Below are positions 17,359-27,735 of a stretch of 64,000 nucleotides of DNA, piece after piece. A program made the position numbers and the translations under genes. The notes under the pieces are model-generated. The model was not told the origin of the DNA. It made no database searches and saw nothing but the letters and a program-made list of their open reading frames with translations. The stretch comes from Clostridia bacterium (lineage in GTDB: Bacteria > Bacillota_A > Clostridia > Christensenellales > Aristaeellaceae). Position 1 is the stretch's first letter, and each line of letters begins with the position of its first letter. Location: NCBI GenBank assembly GCA_017525805.1, contig JAFXSH010000138.1, positions 13,445-77,444 of the forward strand, in the 5' to 3' direction.

Positions 17359-18651
17359 ATGAAAAAAATGCTCGCTTTTACGCTGGTAATGGCGTTGGTT
17401 CTGTCGTTCTGCTCCTTCGCCGCCGCTGAGGACCTGACGGTTGCTCAGGTGATCGAACAGGCGCAGACCATGACCCTGGAAGAACTGTTCAAGAAAGCCA
17501 TTGAAGAATCCAACGGCAAGGATTTCTACGCTGTGGGCAACTCCAGCCGCGGCAAATCCGCCCTGCCCCTGTTCGTGGAAGAGCTGCAGAAGATCGATCC
17601 CTCCTACACCCTGAACTGGGATTGGCAGCAGCCCAAAGAGAACAAGATCTTTGATCAGCTGGAAAAGGACGTAAACGGCGCGAACCACGTCATGTCCATG
17701 ACCCTGATCCAGGACGGCAACCAGATCCAGAGCAAAATGCTGGAAACCGGCGTCCTGCTGAACTTCGTTCCCAAGGATTGGATCGAAGCCGAGGGCGTAG
17801 CCAAGGAGAACAATGAATATCCTCTGGCTCTGCAGACCCTGAATAAGGTGTTTGAATTCAACAACTTGGGCGAAAAGACCTTCATGAACATGTGGGATTT
17901 CGTAGCGGAAGGCGAAGCTCCCCTGTTCATGGGCGTCAACAGCGAATTGGTGGGCAAGAATTTCCTGTATATGATGACCAACGACAAGTACGCCACCATC
18001 GCCAAGGAAGCCTATGAAGCCTGGGCCGGCAAGAACGCCGACTATGACGCTCTGATCGAAGATATGAAGCTGGACGCCGAAGACCTGGGCCTGACCGGCG
18101 ACAACGTGCAGTACGGCCTTGCTTGGGTGTACCTCTGGTGCGCCGCTTATAACGAGCAGACCGACGACGGCCCCATCTGCAACACCCTGGTAACCACCTC
18201 CGCCAAGGATCAGTGCGGCCTGCTGGTTTACTCCAAGCTGCGCAGCGTGGAAGAAACCGCTGAATCCTCCGTGAACAACATCACCGTGGCCGCCTATCAG
18301 GATGGTTACGTGGGCATCGGCGGCTACGCCTACAAGCATTACCTGATGCTGACCAAGACCAGCCCCCTGCCCTGGACCTCCTGCGCCCTCATCGCCTTCA
18401 TGACCACCACCCAGGAAGGCTTCAAAGCCTGGGGCAAGGACATGGGCGGCTATGCTCCCGTGCCCGCCTGCATGCAGGATCACAGCAAGGACGGTTACGT
18501 GGACGGCGTTGACACCTATCCCGCCAAGAATGACCGCGGCTACGACTGGTGGCTGAACGAAGGCAAGCTGGTTGTGGAAGAACCCGCCTACTGCGCTTCC
18601 GTGTCCGGCACCATGAGCGACTGGATCGACGGTATCGTCAGCGGCAAGTAA
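17359..18651 (+). CDS. ABC transporter extracellular solute-binding protein
   Basis: 430 residues. Signal peptide MKKMLAFTLVMALVLSFCSFAAA, cleaved before EDLTV; no clear lipobox, although a Cys lies in the hydrophobic core. Mature residues form a type-II binding-protein sequence of the family-1 size (FYAVGNSSRGKSALPLFVEE, LMLTKTSPLPWTSCALIAF). The partner permease fusion and PotA/FbpC-like ATPase follow in the same operon, as in iron, thiamine, polyamine or sugar importers. Substrate is not determinable; the carbohydrate-rich surroundings make an oligosaccharide or phosphosugar possible. ATG 17359 has AAAGGAAG about 10 nt upstream and a perfect promoter 64 bp upstream. Confidence 0.85.
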   Translation: MKKMLAFTLVMALVLSFCSFAAAEDLTVAQVIEQAQTMTLEELFKKAIEESNGKDFYAVGNSSRGKSALPLFVEELQKIDPSYTLNWDWQQPKENKIFDQLEKDVNGANHVMSMTLIQDGNQIQSKMLETGVLLNFVPKDWIEAEGVAKENNEYPLALQTLNKVFEFNNLGEKTFMNMWDFVAEGEAPLFMGVNSELVGKNFLYMMTNDKYATIAKEAYEAWAGKNADYDALIEDMKLDAEDLGLTGDNVQYGLAWVYLWCAAYNEQTDDGPICNTLVTTSAKDQCGLLVYSKLRSVEETAESSVNNITVAAYQDGYVGIGGYAYKHYLMLTKTSPLPWTSCALIAFMTTTQEGFKAWGKDMGGYAPVPACMQDHSKDGYVDGVDTYPAKNDRGYDWWLNEGKLVVEEPAYCASVSGTMSDWIDGIVSGK

Positions 18652-18766
18652 TCAATACCGTACATCCGCAAAAGCAAAATCAAACGCGGGCGGCGGGTCG
18701 GCTTCTGTCCGGCTCGCCGTCCCTTTCCTTACAGGTAATACTTGAATCTTGAAAGGGAGGAGAGGC

Positions 18767-20659
18767 ATGTCAACCATTGCAGCCCCCAGGCAAAGCAGCT
18801 TCCGGCGGAAACTGAATGGGTTCAGGACGTATATCAGCAAGCCGCAGAACGCCATTTTGATGGCGCTGGGCATCATCCTGACCATTACCACGATTTTTCC
18901 CATGATCACCATCGTTCGGGATACGGTCAGCATTCACCCCGGCAGCATCGATTCGGATACGAAAGCCCAGGACGCTCAAATGGAGGTTTTGGGAGAGACG
19001 TATACAGGCTATAACTGGAGCAATCTTTTCACAGGCACCATCAGCACCCGCGACCCTGTCACCCGCGAGCGCAAAACGCAGAGCATTGCCTCCACTTATC
19101 TGCTCACGCCGCTGCTCAACTCTGTGCTGATCAGTGTTTTCGCCTGCATTGGCGCCATCTTCTACGGCGGCATCTTCGCCTACCTGGTCACCCGCACCAA
19201 CCTGAAATTCAAGAAATATCTCAGCTCCATTTTTATCTTTCCTTATATCATGCCCCAGTGGACCCTGGCCGTCATGTGGCAGAATCTGTTCAACAGCAAT
19301 CAGGTCACGGGCGGCAACGACGGCCTGTTCGTGTCCCTGTTCCATGTATACATGCCCCAGTGGTGGTGCGAGGGACTCTTCCCCGTTTCCGTGGTATTGG
19401 CGCTGCACTACGCGCCCTTTGCCTACATCCTGATCGGCGGCATTTTCCGCAACATGGACGCTAATCTGGAGGAAGCGGCCACCATCCTGAACACGCCCCG
19501 GTGGAAGACCTTCCTGCGGGTGACGCTGCCTCTGGTAAAGCCCGCCATCCTGAGCACCATCCTGCTGGTGTTCTCCAGCGCCATGGGCTCCTACCCCATC
19601 CCCCATTATCTGAAATTATCCACGCTCTCCACCCAGTACGTGGGCATGAGCAGCAACCGCGCCGGTCAGGCCAGCATTTTGGCCGTGATCATGATGCTGT
19701 TCGGGTTCCTGATCCTGATCGTGAACCAGCGCACCACTTCCGGCCGCAAGAACTTTACCACCGTCACCGGCAAGTCCGGCCAAAGCAGCGTGGTGAACCT
19801 GCGGGCGGGCAAGTACATCGTTTCTGCGATCTTCATTATCACCACCCTGGCCACCGGTATCCTTCCCATCATCCTGTTCGCCGTGGAAACCTTCCTGCCC
19901 AACCCTGGCGACTATTCCTTCATTACCCACGGTATCGAGGGACATATGACCACCAAATGGTGGATGACGGCGGAGAATGTTACGGAAAACGGCATGTACG
20001 GCCAGAAGGGCATCTTGTACAACTCTGAAATCTGGAACGCCTTCGGCGGCACCCTGATCGTGGCCATATTCTGCGCCCTGGCCGCCGGTACCATCGGCAC
20101 CCTGGTGGGCTACTGCGTGAGTAAAAACCGCCGCAGCAAATGGGCGGCCTATGTGAACAACATGGCATTCCTGCCCTATCTGATGCCGTCCCTGGCCGTG
20201 GGCGTCGCGTTCTTCGTGTTCGGCTCCAACATCGGCATTTATAACACCTTCCTTCTGCTGGTGCTGGCCGGTACGGTCAAGTATATCCCCTTTGCCAGCC
20301 GCAGCGCGCTGAACTCCATGATGCAGCTGTCCGGCGAAATCGAGGAAGCAGCCATCATACAGGATATTCCCTGGTGGAAACGCATGACCCGCATCATTAT
20401 CCCCATCCAGAAAACGTCCATCATCAGCGGCTTCCTGCTGCCGTTCATGACCTGTCTGCGTGAATTGACCCTGTTCATGCTGCTGTGCGGCCAGGGCAAG
20501 ATCATTACCACCATGTTGGGCTACTTCGATGAAATGGGCCGGTACGCTTTCTCCAGCGGCATCAACCTGATCCTGATCCTGGTGATCTTAGTATTCAACA
20601 CTTTGGTGAATAAGCTGACGGGCGCCAGCTTGGACGCCGGTATCGGCGGCGGAAAGTAA
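18767..20659 (+). CDS. ABC transporter permease, two fused BPD domains
   Basis: 630 residues, about 12 helices. Two binding-protein-dependent permease domains are joined in one chain, each with an EAA loop: LEEAATILNTPRWKTFLRVTLP (about 245) and IEEAAIIQDIPWWKRMTRIIIP (about 535). This ThiP/FbpB architecture makes both halves of the channel from one polypeptide. A periplasmic-size segment follows the first helix (about 50-100). Start ATG 18767 follows GGGAGGAGAGGC; the TTG 18 nt earlier overlaps that site and is rejected. The gene lies 115 bp after the binding protein and 17 bp before the ATPase. Confidence 0.9.
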   Translation: MSTIAAPRQSSFRRKLNGFRTYISKPQNAILMALGIILTITTIFPMITIVRDTVSIHPGSIDSDTKAQDAQMEVLGETYTGYNWSNLFTGTISTRDPVTRERKTQSIASTYLLTPLLNSVLISVFACIGAIFYGGIFAYLVTRTNLKFKKYLSSIFIFPYIMPQWTLAVMWQNLFNSNQVTGGNDGLFVSLFHVYMPQWWCEGLFPVSVVLALHYAPFAYILIGGIFRNMDANLEEAATILNTPRWKTFLRVTLPLVKPAILSTILLVFSSAMGSYPIPHYLKLSTLSTQYVGMSSNRAGQASILAVIMMLFGFLILIVNQRTTSGRKNFTTVTGKSGQSSVVNLRAGKYIVSAIFIITTLATGILPIILFAVETFLPNPGDYSFITHGIEGHMTTKWWMTAENVTENGMYGQKGILYNSEIWNAFGGTLIVAIFCALAAGTIGTLVGYCVSKNRRSKWAAYVNNMAFLPYLMPSLAVGVAFFVFGSNIGIYNTFLLLVLAGTVKYIPFASRSALNSMMQLSGEIEEAAIIQDIPWWKRMTRIIIPIQKTSIISGFLLPFMTCLRELTLFMLLCGQGKIITTMLGYFDEMGRYAFSSGINLILILVILVFNTLVNKLTGASLDAGIGGGK

Positions 20660-20676
20660 CGAGGAGGATACGGAAT

Positions 20677-22023
<1,347 letters not shown>

Positions 22024-22036
22024 TCCCGTAATACAA

Positions 22037-22083
22037 ACAGCCTGTGATCCGATACGATACCGGTCACAGGCTGTATTTATTTT
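22037..22083 (+). terminator. Terminator of the ABC operon
   Basis: ACAGCCTGTGA / TCACAGGCTGT stem (22037-22047, 22064-22074), then ATTTATTTT. Confidence 0.8.
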
Positions 22084-22092
22084 GACGCTTAC

Positions 22093-22121
22093 TTGTATGA
22101 AAAAGTGAAAAATGATATACT
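22093..22121 (+). promoter_or_regulatory. Promoter of the MMPL gene
   Basis: TTGTAT (22093-22098), 17-bp spacer, TATACT (22116-22121). Confidence 0.5.
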
Positions 22122-22162
22122 TTTCCTGGATTGAACAAACGAAGCAGAAGGATAAACGGGGG

Positions 22163-24376
22163 ATGTCCATGAAGAAACTTTCCAATCTGATCGTTGCCAG
22201 GCGAAACTGGATCCTTGGCGTAATGATTTGCCTGACGGCCGTCTGCGCTCTCCTTTCCCTGCGGGTGGCCGTCAATTATGATATGACGAAATATCTGCCG
22301 GATGATTCCCCCATGAAAAAGGGCATGGATATCATGGCGGCGGAGTTTCCCTCCATGGGCGCGGATAAGAGCATCCGGGTCATGGCGGAGGGGCTGGACG
22401 ATGAAAAGCAGGCGGAGCTGCTGGAAAAGCTGAAAGCCCTCCCCTATGTGGAAAGCGTGGCCCACGACGGCAGCGAAAAGTACCATAAGGGAGACTATTC
22501 CCTGTTTGTGATCAGCACCGCCTATGAATACGGGTCGCCGGAGGAGCGCGCCATCGAAAACGCCCTTTCAAAGGGTTTTCAGGAATACCATACCGTATTC
22601 CGCAACGACAATCCGGGGGCCGACGGCGTATCACCCTGGCTGCTGGGCGGGGCGATCGTTATTCTGGTAGCCATTTTGGCGGCCATGTGCGAAAGCTGGT
22701 TTGAACCGCTGCTGTTCCTGATCAACATCGGTGCGGCCATCATGATCAATGAGGGCACCAATCTGATCATGGGTCAGGTTTCTTACGTCACCTCGTCCAT
22801 CGCGTCGGTTTTGCAGCTGGTGCTTTCCATCGATTATTCCGTGATGCTGATGAACCGCTACCGCCAGGAAAAAGCGGCGGGACTGGAAAAGTGTCCGGCC
22901 ATGGCGGCGGCGCTGCGCAACTGCGTATCTCCCGTAACGGGCAGCGCGCTGACCACTGCCGCCGGTTTGCTGGCCCTGGCGTTCATGCATTTCAAGATTG
23001 GGCTGGATTTGGGCGTCTCGCTGGCCAAGGGCGTGCTGATCAGCCTGTTCTGCGTGCTGACGGTGCTGCCCGGCATCGTGATCACGGGCGATGGACTGAT
23101 CGAAAAAACCGCGAAAAAAACGCCCCATCTTTCCTTGGGCTGGCTTTCCCGTTACAGCTTCCGGCGCAGGTTTTGGCTGTCCGGCCTGTTCGTTGTGATG
23201 CTCGTTCTGTTTTACTTTTTGCAGGGCAATACCCAGATCGCGTATACCCTGACAAAGGTTGATCCCATCGTGGATATTTTTCCGCCGGAAAATATCCTGG
23301 TGATGGTGTATGAAAACCAGGATGAAGAAAAGATGGCGGCGCTTTCGGAAACCCTGGAAAAGCACGGCGACGTGACCCAAGTGATGGGCTATCCTTCTCT
23401 GTTCGGCAAGGCGTATACGGCCTCGGAGCTTGCGGACGCCCTGGACGGCCTCGCCAGCGGCATGGGGGTGGACTCCGGCGAAGGGATCAGCTTCGATCCC
23501 GCCCTACTGAATACAGTATACACCTTGTATTCCACAGGGTCATCCACACCGGCCGCCGATAGGAAACTGACCATTCCGGAACTGTTTGATTACGTCCATG
23601 ACAAACTGCTGAAAAACCCGCTGTTCTCGGGCATGATCACTTCGGAAATCAAGGAGACCATCAACGGCGCGAAGGAAAAGCTGGACAGCGGCATGCGAAT
23701 GCTGAAATCCGACCGCTATTCCCGTATGATCGTGTATACTTACCTTCCTGTGGAATCGGCGGAAACAGACGCGCTGCTGAACCTCATGACGGAGACGGGA
23801 AAGGACTTAACAGGCGAATACTACCTGATCGGCAATTCGGCCATGAGCGCCGAAATGCAGGGCTCCTTCTCCGGTGAACTTTGGACCATCACCATGCTGA
23901 CCGCCGCAGCCATTTTCCTGATCGTACTGGTTACCGCCCGTTCCTTCATCGTTCCGGCGCTGCTGGTGCTGATCGTGCAGTGCGGCGTGTATATCACGGT
24001 AACGGTGGTGGGCTGGCAGGGCTACAGCATTTACTTTCTGGCCCTGCTGGTAGTTGAATGCATCCTCATGGGGGCGACCATCGATTATGGCATCCTGTAC
24101 ACCAGCTATTATCGGGAGAACAGAAAAAAAGAGGGCGTCCCGGAAGCACTGAAAGCCGCCTATGACGGATCGATTCATTCCATCATGACCTCGGGGCTGA
24201 TCCTGGTCCTTGTCACCGGCATCATCGGCTACACCTATGCCGATCCCACCATCGCTGAAATCTGCCGCACCATCTCCACCGGGGCCCTTTCGGCGATCCT
24301 GGTGATCCTGTTTCTGCTTCCCGGCCTCCTGGCCGCGCTGGACAAACTGATCGTGCGGAAAAAAGAAAAGAACTGA
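22163..24376 (+). CDS. MMPL/RND-family transporter
   Basis: 737 residues in the duplicated RND layout: one helix, an extracytoplasmic loop (about 35-160), a five-to-six-helix bundle, then the same again. The conserved Asp-Tyr pair of the proton path appears in both halves, LSIDYSVMLMNRYRQE (about 230) and GATIDYGILYTSYYRE (about 650). MMPL proteins export lipids or small hydrophobic compounds, or act in envelope biogenesis. No regulator or adaptor gene is adjacent. Two starts are possible, ATG 22163 and ATG 22169 (MKKLSNLIVARRNW); both follow a G-rich site and the shorter gives the more typical N-terminus. It converges on the glycyl radical activase with only 7 bp between. Confidence 0.88.
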   Translation: MSMKKLSNLIVARRNWILGVMICLTAVCALLSLRVAVNYDMTKYLPDDSPMKKGMDIMAAEFPSMGADKSIRVMAEGLDDEKQAELLEKLKALPYVESVAHDGSEKYHKGDYSLFVISTAYEYGSPEERAIENALSKGFQEYHTVFRNDNPGADGVSPWLLGGAIVILVAILAAMCESWFEPLLFLINIGAAIMINEGTNLIMGQVSYVTSSIASVLQLVLSIDYSVMLMNRYRQEKAAGLEKCPAMAAALRNCVSPVTGSALTTAAGLLALAFMHFKIGLDLGVSLAKGVLISLFCVLTVLPGIVITGDGLIEKTAKKTPHLSLGWLSRYSFRRRFWLSGLFVVMLVLFYFLQGNTQIAYTLTKVDPIVDIFPPENILVMVYENQDEEKMAALSETLEKHGDVTQVMGYPSLFGKAYTASELADALDGLASGMGVDSGEGISFDPALLNTVYTLYSTGSSTPAADRKLTIPELFDYVHDKLLKNPLFSGMITSEIKETINGAKEKLDSGMRMLKSDRYSRMIVYTYLPVESAETDALLNLMTETGKDLTGEYYLIGNSAMSAEMQGSFSGELWTITMLTAAAIFLIVLVTARSFIVPALLVLIVQCGVYITVTVVGWQGYSIYFLALLVVECILMGATIDYGILYTSYYRENRKKEGVPEALKAAYDGSIHSIMTSGLILVLVTGIIGYTYADPTIAEICRTISTGALSAILVILFLLPGLLAALDKLIVRKKEKN

Positions 24377-24383
24377 GCAAAAA

Positions 24384-25262
24384 TCACAGGCAGACCGGCA
24401 CGGCACACAGCGCTTCCAGTTCCGCGCGCCAGCGCCGCACGGTTTCCTCCTCAGGGACGGAGAATCCGTCCCGCGGCAGGCCCAGCTGGGCGCGCTTATC
24501 GTTGCCCAAAGCGTGGTAAGGCAAAAGATCCACCTGGCGGAGCCGGGGAAGCTCTTTCGTCAGGCGGGCAATGCCGCGAAAGTGTTCCGGGTCATCGTTG
24601 ACCCCCGGAACGATGGGACAGCGCAAAACAATATCCGCTCCACTTCCGTGGAGCTTTTTTAGATTCTCGCGAATCAGCAGATTATCCACGCCCGTCCAGC
24701 GGCGGTGCTTTTCCGGGTCCGTCAGTTTCCAGTCAAAAAGATAACGGCTGACGAAAGGGAGCATGCTTTCAAGCTGTTCCCAAGGCGCAAATCCGCTGGT
24801 TTCGAGCACAATGTCTATGCCGTTTTGACGGAGCAGGGAAGAAAGCGCGCGGGCAAATTCCGGCTGGAGCAGGGGTTCCCCGCCGGTAAGCGTGACGCCG
24901 CCCCGGTCGCGGAAAAAAGGCTTGTCCGGCAGAACGCGGGCAAGCACTTCTTCCGGGCTCATGGCTGTGCCGCTCATGCGGCAGGCTTCCATAGGGCAGC
25001 GGGAGACGCTGAGGCCGCATCCCGTGCAGCGCGGGGAATCATATTCCCCCGCTTTTCCCCGCGCTCCGGAGGGGCAAATTGCGCAGGCTCCACAATGAAC
25101 ACAGCGGCTTTGAAGCACCATCACCTGGGGCTGAACAGCCTGCGTTTCGGGGTTATGGCACCATTTGCAGCGCAGCGGGCAGCCCTTGAAAAAAACGCTG
25201 GTGCGTATGCCCGGCCCGTCGTTGACGGAGAAGGGCACAATATCCGTGATCACGCCCCGCAT
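24384..25262 (-). CDS. Glycyl radical enzyme activating enzyme (radical SAM, PflA/HpdA type)
   Basis: 292 residues. N-terminal VPFSVNDGPGIRTSVFFKGCPLRCKWCHNP holds the radical SAM CxxxCxxC. A ferredoxin-like insert with eight cysteines (CVHCGACAICP and CTGCGLSVSRCP) carries two further 4Fe-4S clusters, as in activases of the PFL2, glycerol dehydratase and decarboxylase groups but not PflA of PFL1. GGEPLLQPEF is the SAM-binding motif. It installs the glycyl radical on its partner enzyme by hydrogen abstraction. It lies 3 bp after the enzyme gene and shows no strong ribosome site, so translation is probably coupled. Confidence 0.93.
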   Translation of the reverse strand: MRGVITDIVPFSVNDGPGIRTSVFFKGCPLRCKWCHNPETQAVQPQVMVLQSRCVHCGACAICPSGARGKAGEYDSPRCTGCGLSVSRCPMEACRMSGTAMSPEEVLARVLPDKPFFRDRGGVTLTGGEPLLQPEFARALSSLLRQNGIDIVLETSGFAPWEQLESMLPFVSRYLFDWKLTDPEKHRRWTGVDNLLIRENLKKLHGSGADIVLRCPIVPGVNDDPEHFRGIARLTKELPRLRQVDLLPYHALGNDKRAQLGLPRDGFSVPEEETVRRWRAELEALCAVPVCL

Positions 25263-25265
25263 GGC

Positions 25266-27536
25266 TCAGTACAGGGCGCGGGCCAGCATATCCGCCTGGG
25301 TGCCCGGGTCCAAATTGACGAACCGGGCGCTGAATCCGCCCACGCGCACGAACAGATTTTGATGCAGCTCCGGATGGATCATGGCATCTTCCATTTCGCC
25401 GCGGTTCAGCACGCTGATATTCAGAGAAAGGATGCCCATATCAAAGGCGGTGTCGATCAGGTCCCGAACGGCGTCGGGATGCTTGGTAAACAGATCGGTG
25501 GTCAGCTTCAAATTCTGCGCCGTCCCGGCGGTGAGGTTCATTTCGGTGGACGAAACAGAGCGCAGCAGGGCGGGAAGCCCGCAGTGATCCATACCCGCCA
25601 TGGGGTTGTTGCCGTTGGAAAGGTACGTATAGGCGCGGCGGCCATCCGCCGTAGCCAGGGTATTCTTTCCCAAATCCACATTGGCCCCGTTGTTGATCAT
25701 CACCACCAGATAGGAGGAAAGCCCCTGGGCTTTGGCTTGGCGGGCGGTAGCTTCAAAGACGTGGGTGTTCACGGCGCGGGCCATGGCGTCGGCAGTAGGA
25801 TCGTCGTTGCCGAACTTGGGGCAGCGAAGCAGCTTTTGGCGTAGGTCCTCGTGTCCGGCGAAGTCCGCGTCCAAGATATCCACCAGTTCCCGAAGGGTCA
25901 GGAGCTTTTTTTCATATACGATTTCCCGAATGGCGGTGAAGCTGTCGGCCACGGTAGTGTTGCCATAGGTTTCGTAAGTCCCGGCCAGGTAGCGCACGCC
26001 GCCGGAAACCAGTGGCTTCGCCCGCTCCACGCAGTCGTCCATCAACAGGCTCATCAGCAGCATGGCGCTGTTCTCCCCCACGGTGTCATAAACCAGGCGC
26101 TGATGGCGGGCGGCGATTTCGGTAAAGTATTCTACCTGGCGCTCATAAGCAGCGAGCAATTTATCGAAAGTGTCAAAGCTTTCCGGGGAACCGAGATTCA
26201 GCCCGTGAGGGCAGCCCCGGATCGGATCAACGCCTTCGTGGAGCGTGACTTCCAGCGCTTTGGCTAAGTTGATGATGTCGTTGGGCGTGCCGATACTGCG
26301 GTGGCCCAGCACGTATTCGCCGCAGCCGAAGAAGCCGTACTGCTTGGCCTCCTCCGGGGAAACGTGCATGGTGTTTTCCACCGCGCGGATGGAGGCTTCA
26401 TCGTTGAACAGGAGGGGATAGGTCATGCCGTACGCCAGCATTATAAAGGCAAAGCGGATCACCTCTTCGCTCATTCCCTTGTACATGCGCAGGGAGAATT
26501 CGGGCTTGAGCTGCCTAAAGCGCAGTCCCGCCTTCATGATGGCCAGGGAGACCCGATCCGCGTTCTCGGGATTCCTCCTGCCGAGGCCGCCCATCACGAT
26601 GCGCCCGTCCCGGCTGTCGGTATCCTGCATGAGCTGATAGAAGGAAAGCAAAAGGGAAACGGCTTCCTCCTCCGTCAGGTTGCCGTTGTCTATATCCTTT
26701 GCGTACAGGTCGCCCAAGTACACGTCCATCCGACCGAAGTCCCGCCCTCCGGTCATGGCGGAATAGAACCAAACCAATTGCAGCGCGTCCCGGAAGCAGG
26801 CGGGAGGACCCGCCCGGAGCCGTGCGATACTGTCCAGCATAGGCCCGATCCAGGCACGATCCGCCCCCTGGGCCAGTTTATCCCGAAGCGCGGCCTCATA
26901 CTGTCCTAAGATATCCGAAAGCAAATCAATCAGGCCGCCCAGGGCCGAAAGAAAATCCCGCTGTCCCGCGTTCAGCGTGTCATCCTCAAGCCTTGAAAGG
27001 ATTTCGGTTTTCAATCCCGGCAGGCCCAGCCGCACCAGCTTATCATAATCCAGCTGGGAAAAAACCAGGCGGTACAGGCCGAAAATCACCCCGGAATCGA
27101 TGTTCCAAAGGTCGCTGGGCATCTCGCGACGCATGACGCCGTCGAATTTTGCCCGAACCTTGGCGTTTACATTTTCCTTTTTCCAGAAATCGATCAGACC
27201 GGCAATGGCCGCGCGATTCTCCGCGTTTTGAGAGGGGCGGTTCATGACCCGCTCCAGCCGTCCGATATCGGCGTAAAAAGAAACGTTATCCAGACCGTCG
27301 GTATCGTCGTCCCAGTAACTGGGGGCAACGCCCAAGGGGCGGAACACGCGCCGCCCCACGAAAAGATCGCCATCCTGAACGGGTGCTGCGGCGGCGGGCA
27401 GCGCAATGCGCAGGCACTCCAGCTCCCGCCGGGCTAAACCCTGGCCCGAATAATCCTGATACGCCCGCGTATAGTTGAATTCAACGGACAGGCCGTCGTC
27501 CAAATGCTTGTCATCCCAAGCCAGGTAACCCCTCAT
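25266..27536 (-). CDS. Glycyl radical enzyme of unknown substrate (PFL-like)
   Basis: 756 residues, rather short for the family (about 780-850). The C-terminal radical site is FVRVGGFSARFV with the radical on G734. The thiyl-radical Cys is C405 in FFGCGEYVLGHRS, with the acid E407 in the CxE position; most diol dehydratases and decarboxylases read GCVE here, so GCGEY is distinctive. The region before the radical loop, TYLSNGNNPMAGMDHCGLPALL, also differs from the usual TPLADG..SP. It is not PflB by these motifs. Start ATG 27536 follows GGAGGGTCTGCT. Its promoter carries the same operator as the neighbouring sugar importer, so its substrate may derive from the imported glycan. Confidence 0.9.
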   Translation of the reverse strand: MRGYLAWDDKHLDDGLSVEFNYTRAYQDYSGQGLARRELECLRIALPAAAAPVQDGDLFVGRRVFRPLGVAPSYWDDDTDGLDNVSFYADIGRLERVMNRPSQNAENRAAIAGLIDFWKKENVNAKVRAKFDGVMRREMPSDLWNIDSGVIFGLYRLVFSQLDYDKLVRLGLPGLKTEILSRLEDDTLNAGQRDFLSALGGLIDLLSDILGQYEAALRDKLAQGADRAWIGPMLDSIARLRAGPPACFRDALQLVWFYSAMTGGRDFGRMDVYLGDLYAKDIDNGNLTEEEAVSLLLSFYQLMQDTDSRDGRIVMGGLGRRNPENADRVSLAIMKAGLRFRQLKPEFSLRMYKGMSEEVIRFAFIMLAYGMTYPLLFNDEASIRAVENTMHVSPEEAKQYGFFGCGEYVLGHRSIGTPNDIINLAKALEVTLHEGVDPIRGCPHGLNLGSPESFDTFDKLLAAYERQVEYFTEIAARHQRLVYDTVGENSAMLLMSLLMDDCVERAKPLVSGGVRYLAGTYETYGNTTVADSFTAIREIVYEKKLLTLRELVDILDADFAGHEDLRQKLLRCPKFGNDDPTADAMARAVNTHVFEATARQAKAQGLSSYLVVMINNGANVDLGKNTLATADGRRAYTYLSNGNNPMAGMDHCGLPALLRSVSSTEMNLTAGTAQNLKLTTDLFTKHPDAVRDLIDTAFDMGILSLNISVLNRGEMEDAMIHPELHQNLFVRVGGFSARFVNLDPGTQADMLARALY

Positions 27537-27569
27537 AGCAGACCCTCCACATTTCGCAATGATACTTTC

Positions 27570-27624
27570 ATTATAAAAACACAGGCTTCAAAACGAAGTG
27601 CAGGAACGAGCGAAATATATGCAA
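27570..27624 (-). promoter_or_regulatory. AraC-type tandem operator and promoter of the glycyl radical enzyme operon
   Basis: On the minus strand TTGCATAT and CTGCACTT place TGCA at 27623-27620 and 27602-27599, exactly 21 bp apart. The proximal copy overlaps a poor -35 (CTTCGT, 27598-27593), followed after 17 bp by a perfect TATAAT (27575-27570). This is a class-II activator layout, repeated at 28511-28566. Confidence 0.65.
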
Positions 27625-27646
27625 AAAGTAAGATCGTCCGGCGCAA

Positions 27647-27680
27647 TTTCCGTGCATATGAGCACGGAAACGCTTTTTTT
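27647..27680 (+). promoter_or_regulatory. Palindrome followed by T-run upstream of the AraC gene
   Basis: TTTCCGTGC, 6-nt loop, GCACGGAAA (27647-27670), then CGC and seven T. It looks like a terminator but no gene upstream on this strand needs one. It could be an operator or an attenuator of antisense transcription. Confidence 0.4.
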
Positions 27681-27681
27681 G

Positions 27682-27710
27682 TTTACTTTTCGGCACATTG
27701 GCGTTATAAT
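27682..27710 (+). promoter_or_regulatory. Promoter of the AraC-family regulator gene
   Basis: TTTACT (27682-27687), 17-bp spacer, TATAAT (27705-27710), about 25 bp before the start codon. Confidence 0.65.
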
Positions 27711-27735
27711 AAAAATATAACGGAGGACGGATCGT

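Noticed and set aside
24705..26909. Several plus-strand frames of 140-380 codons over the activase and glycyl radical enzyme genes
   Set aside because: They are antisense shadows; the minus strand carries all conserved radical SAM and glycyl radical motifs.
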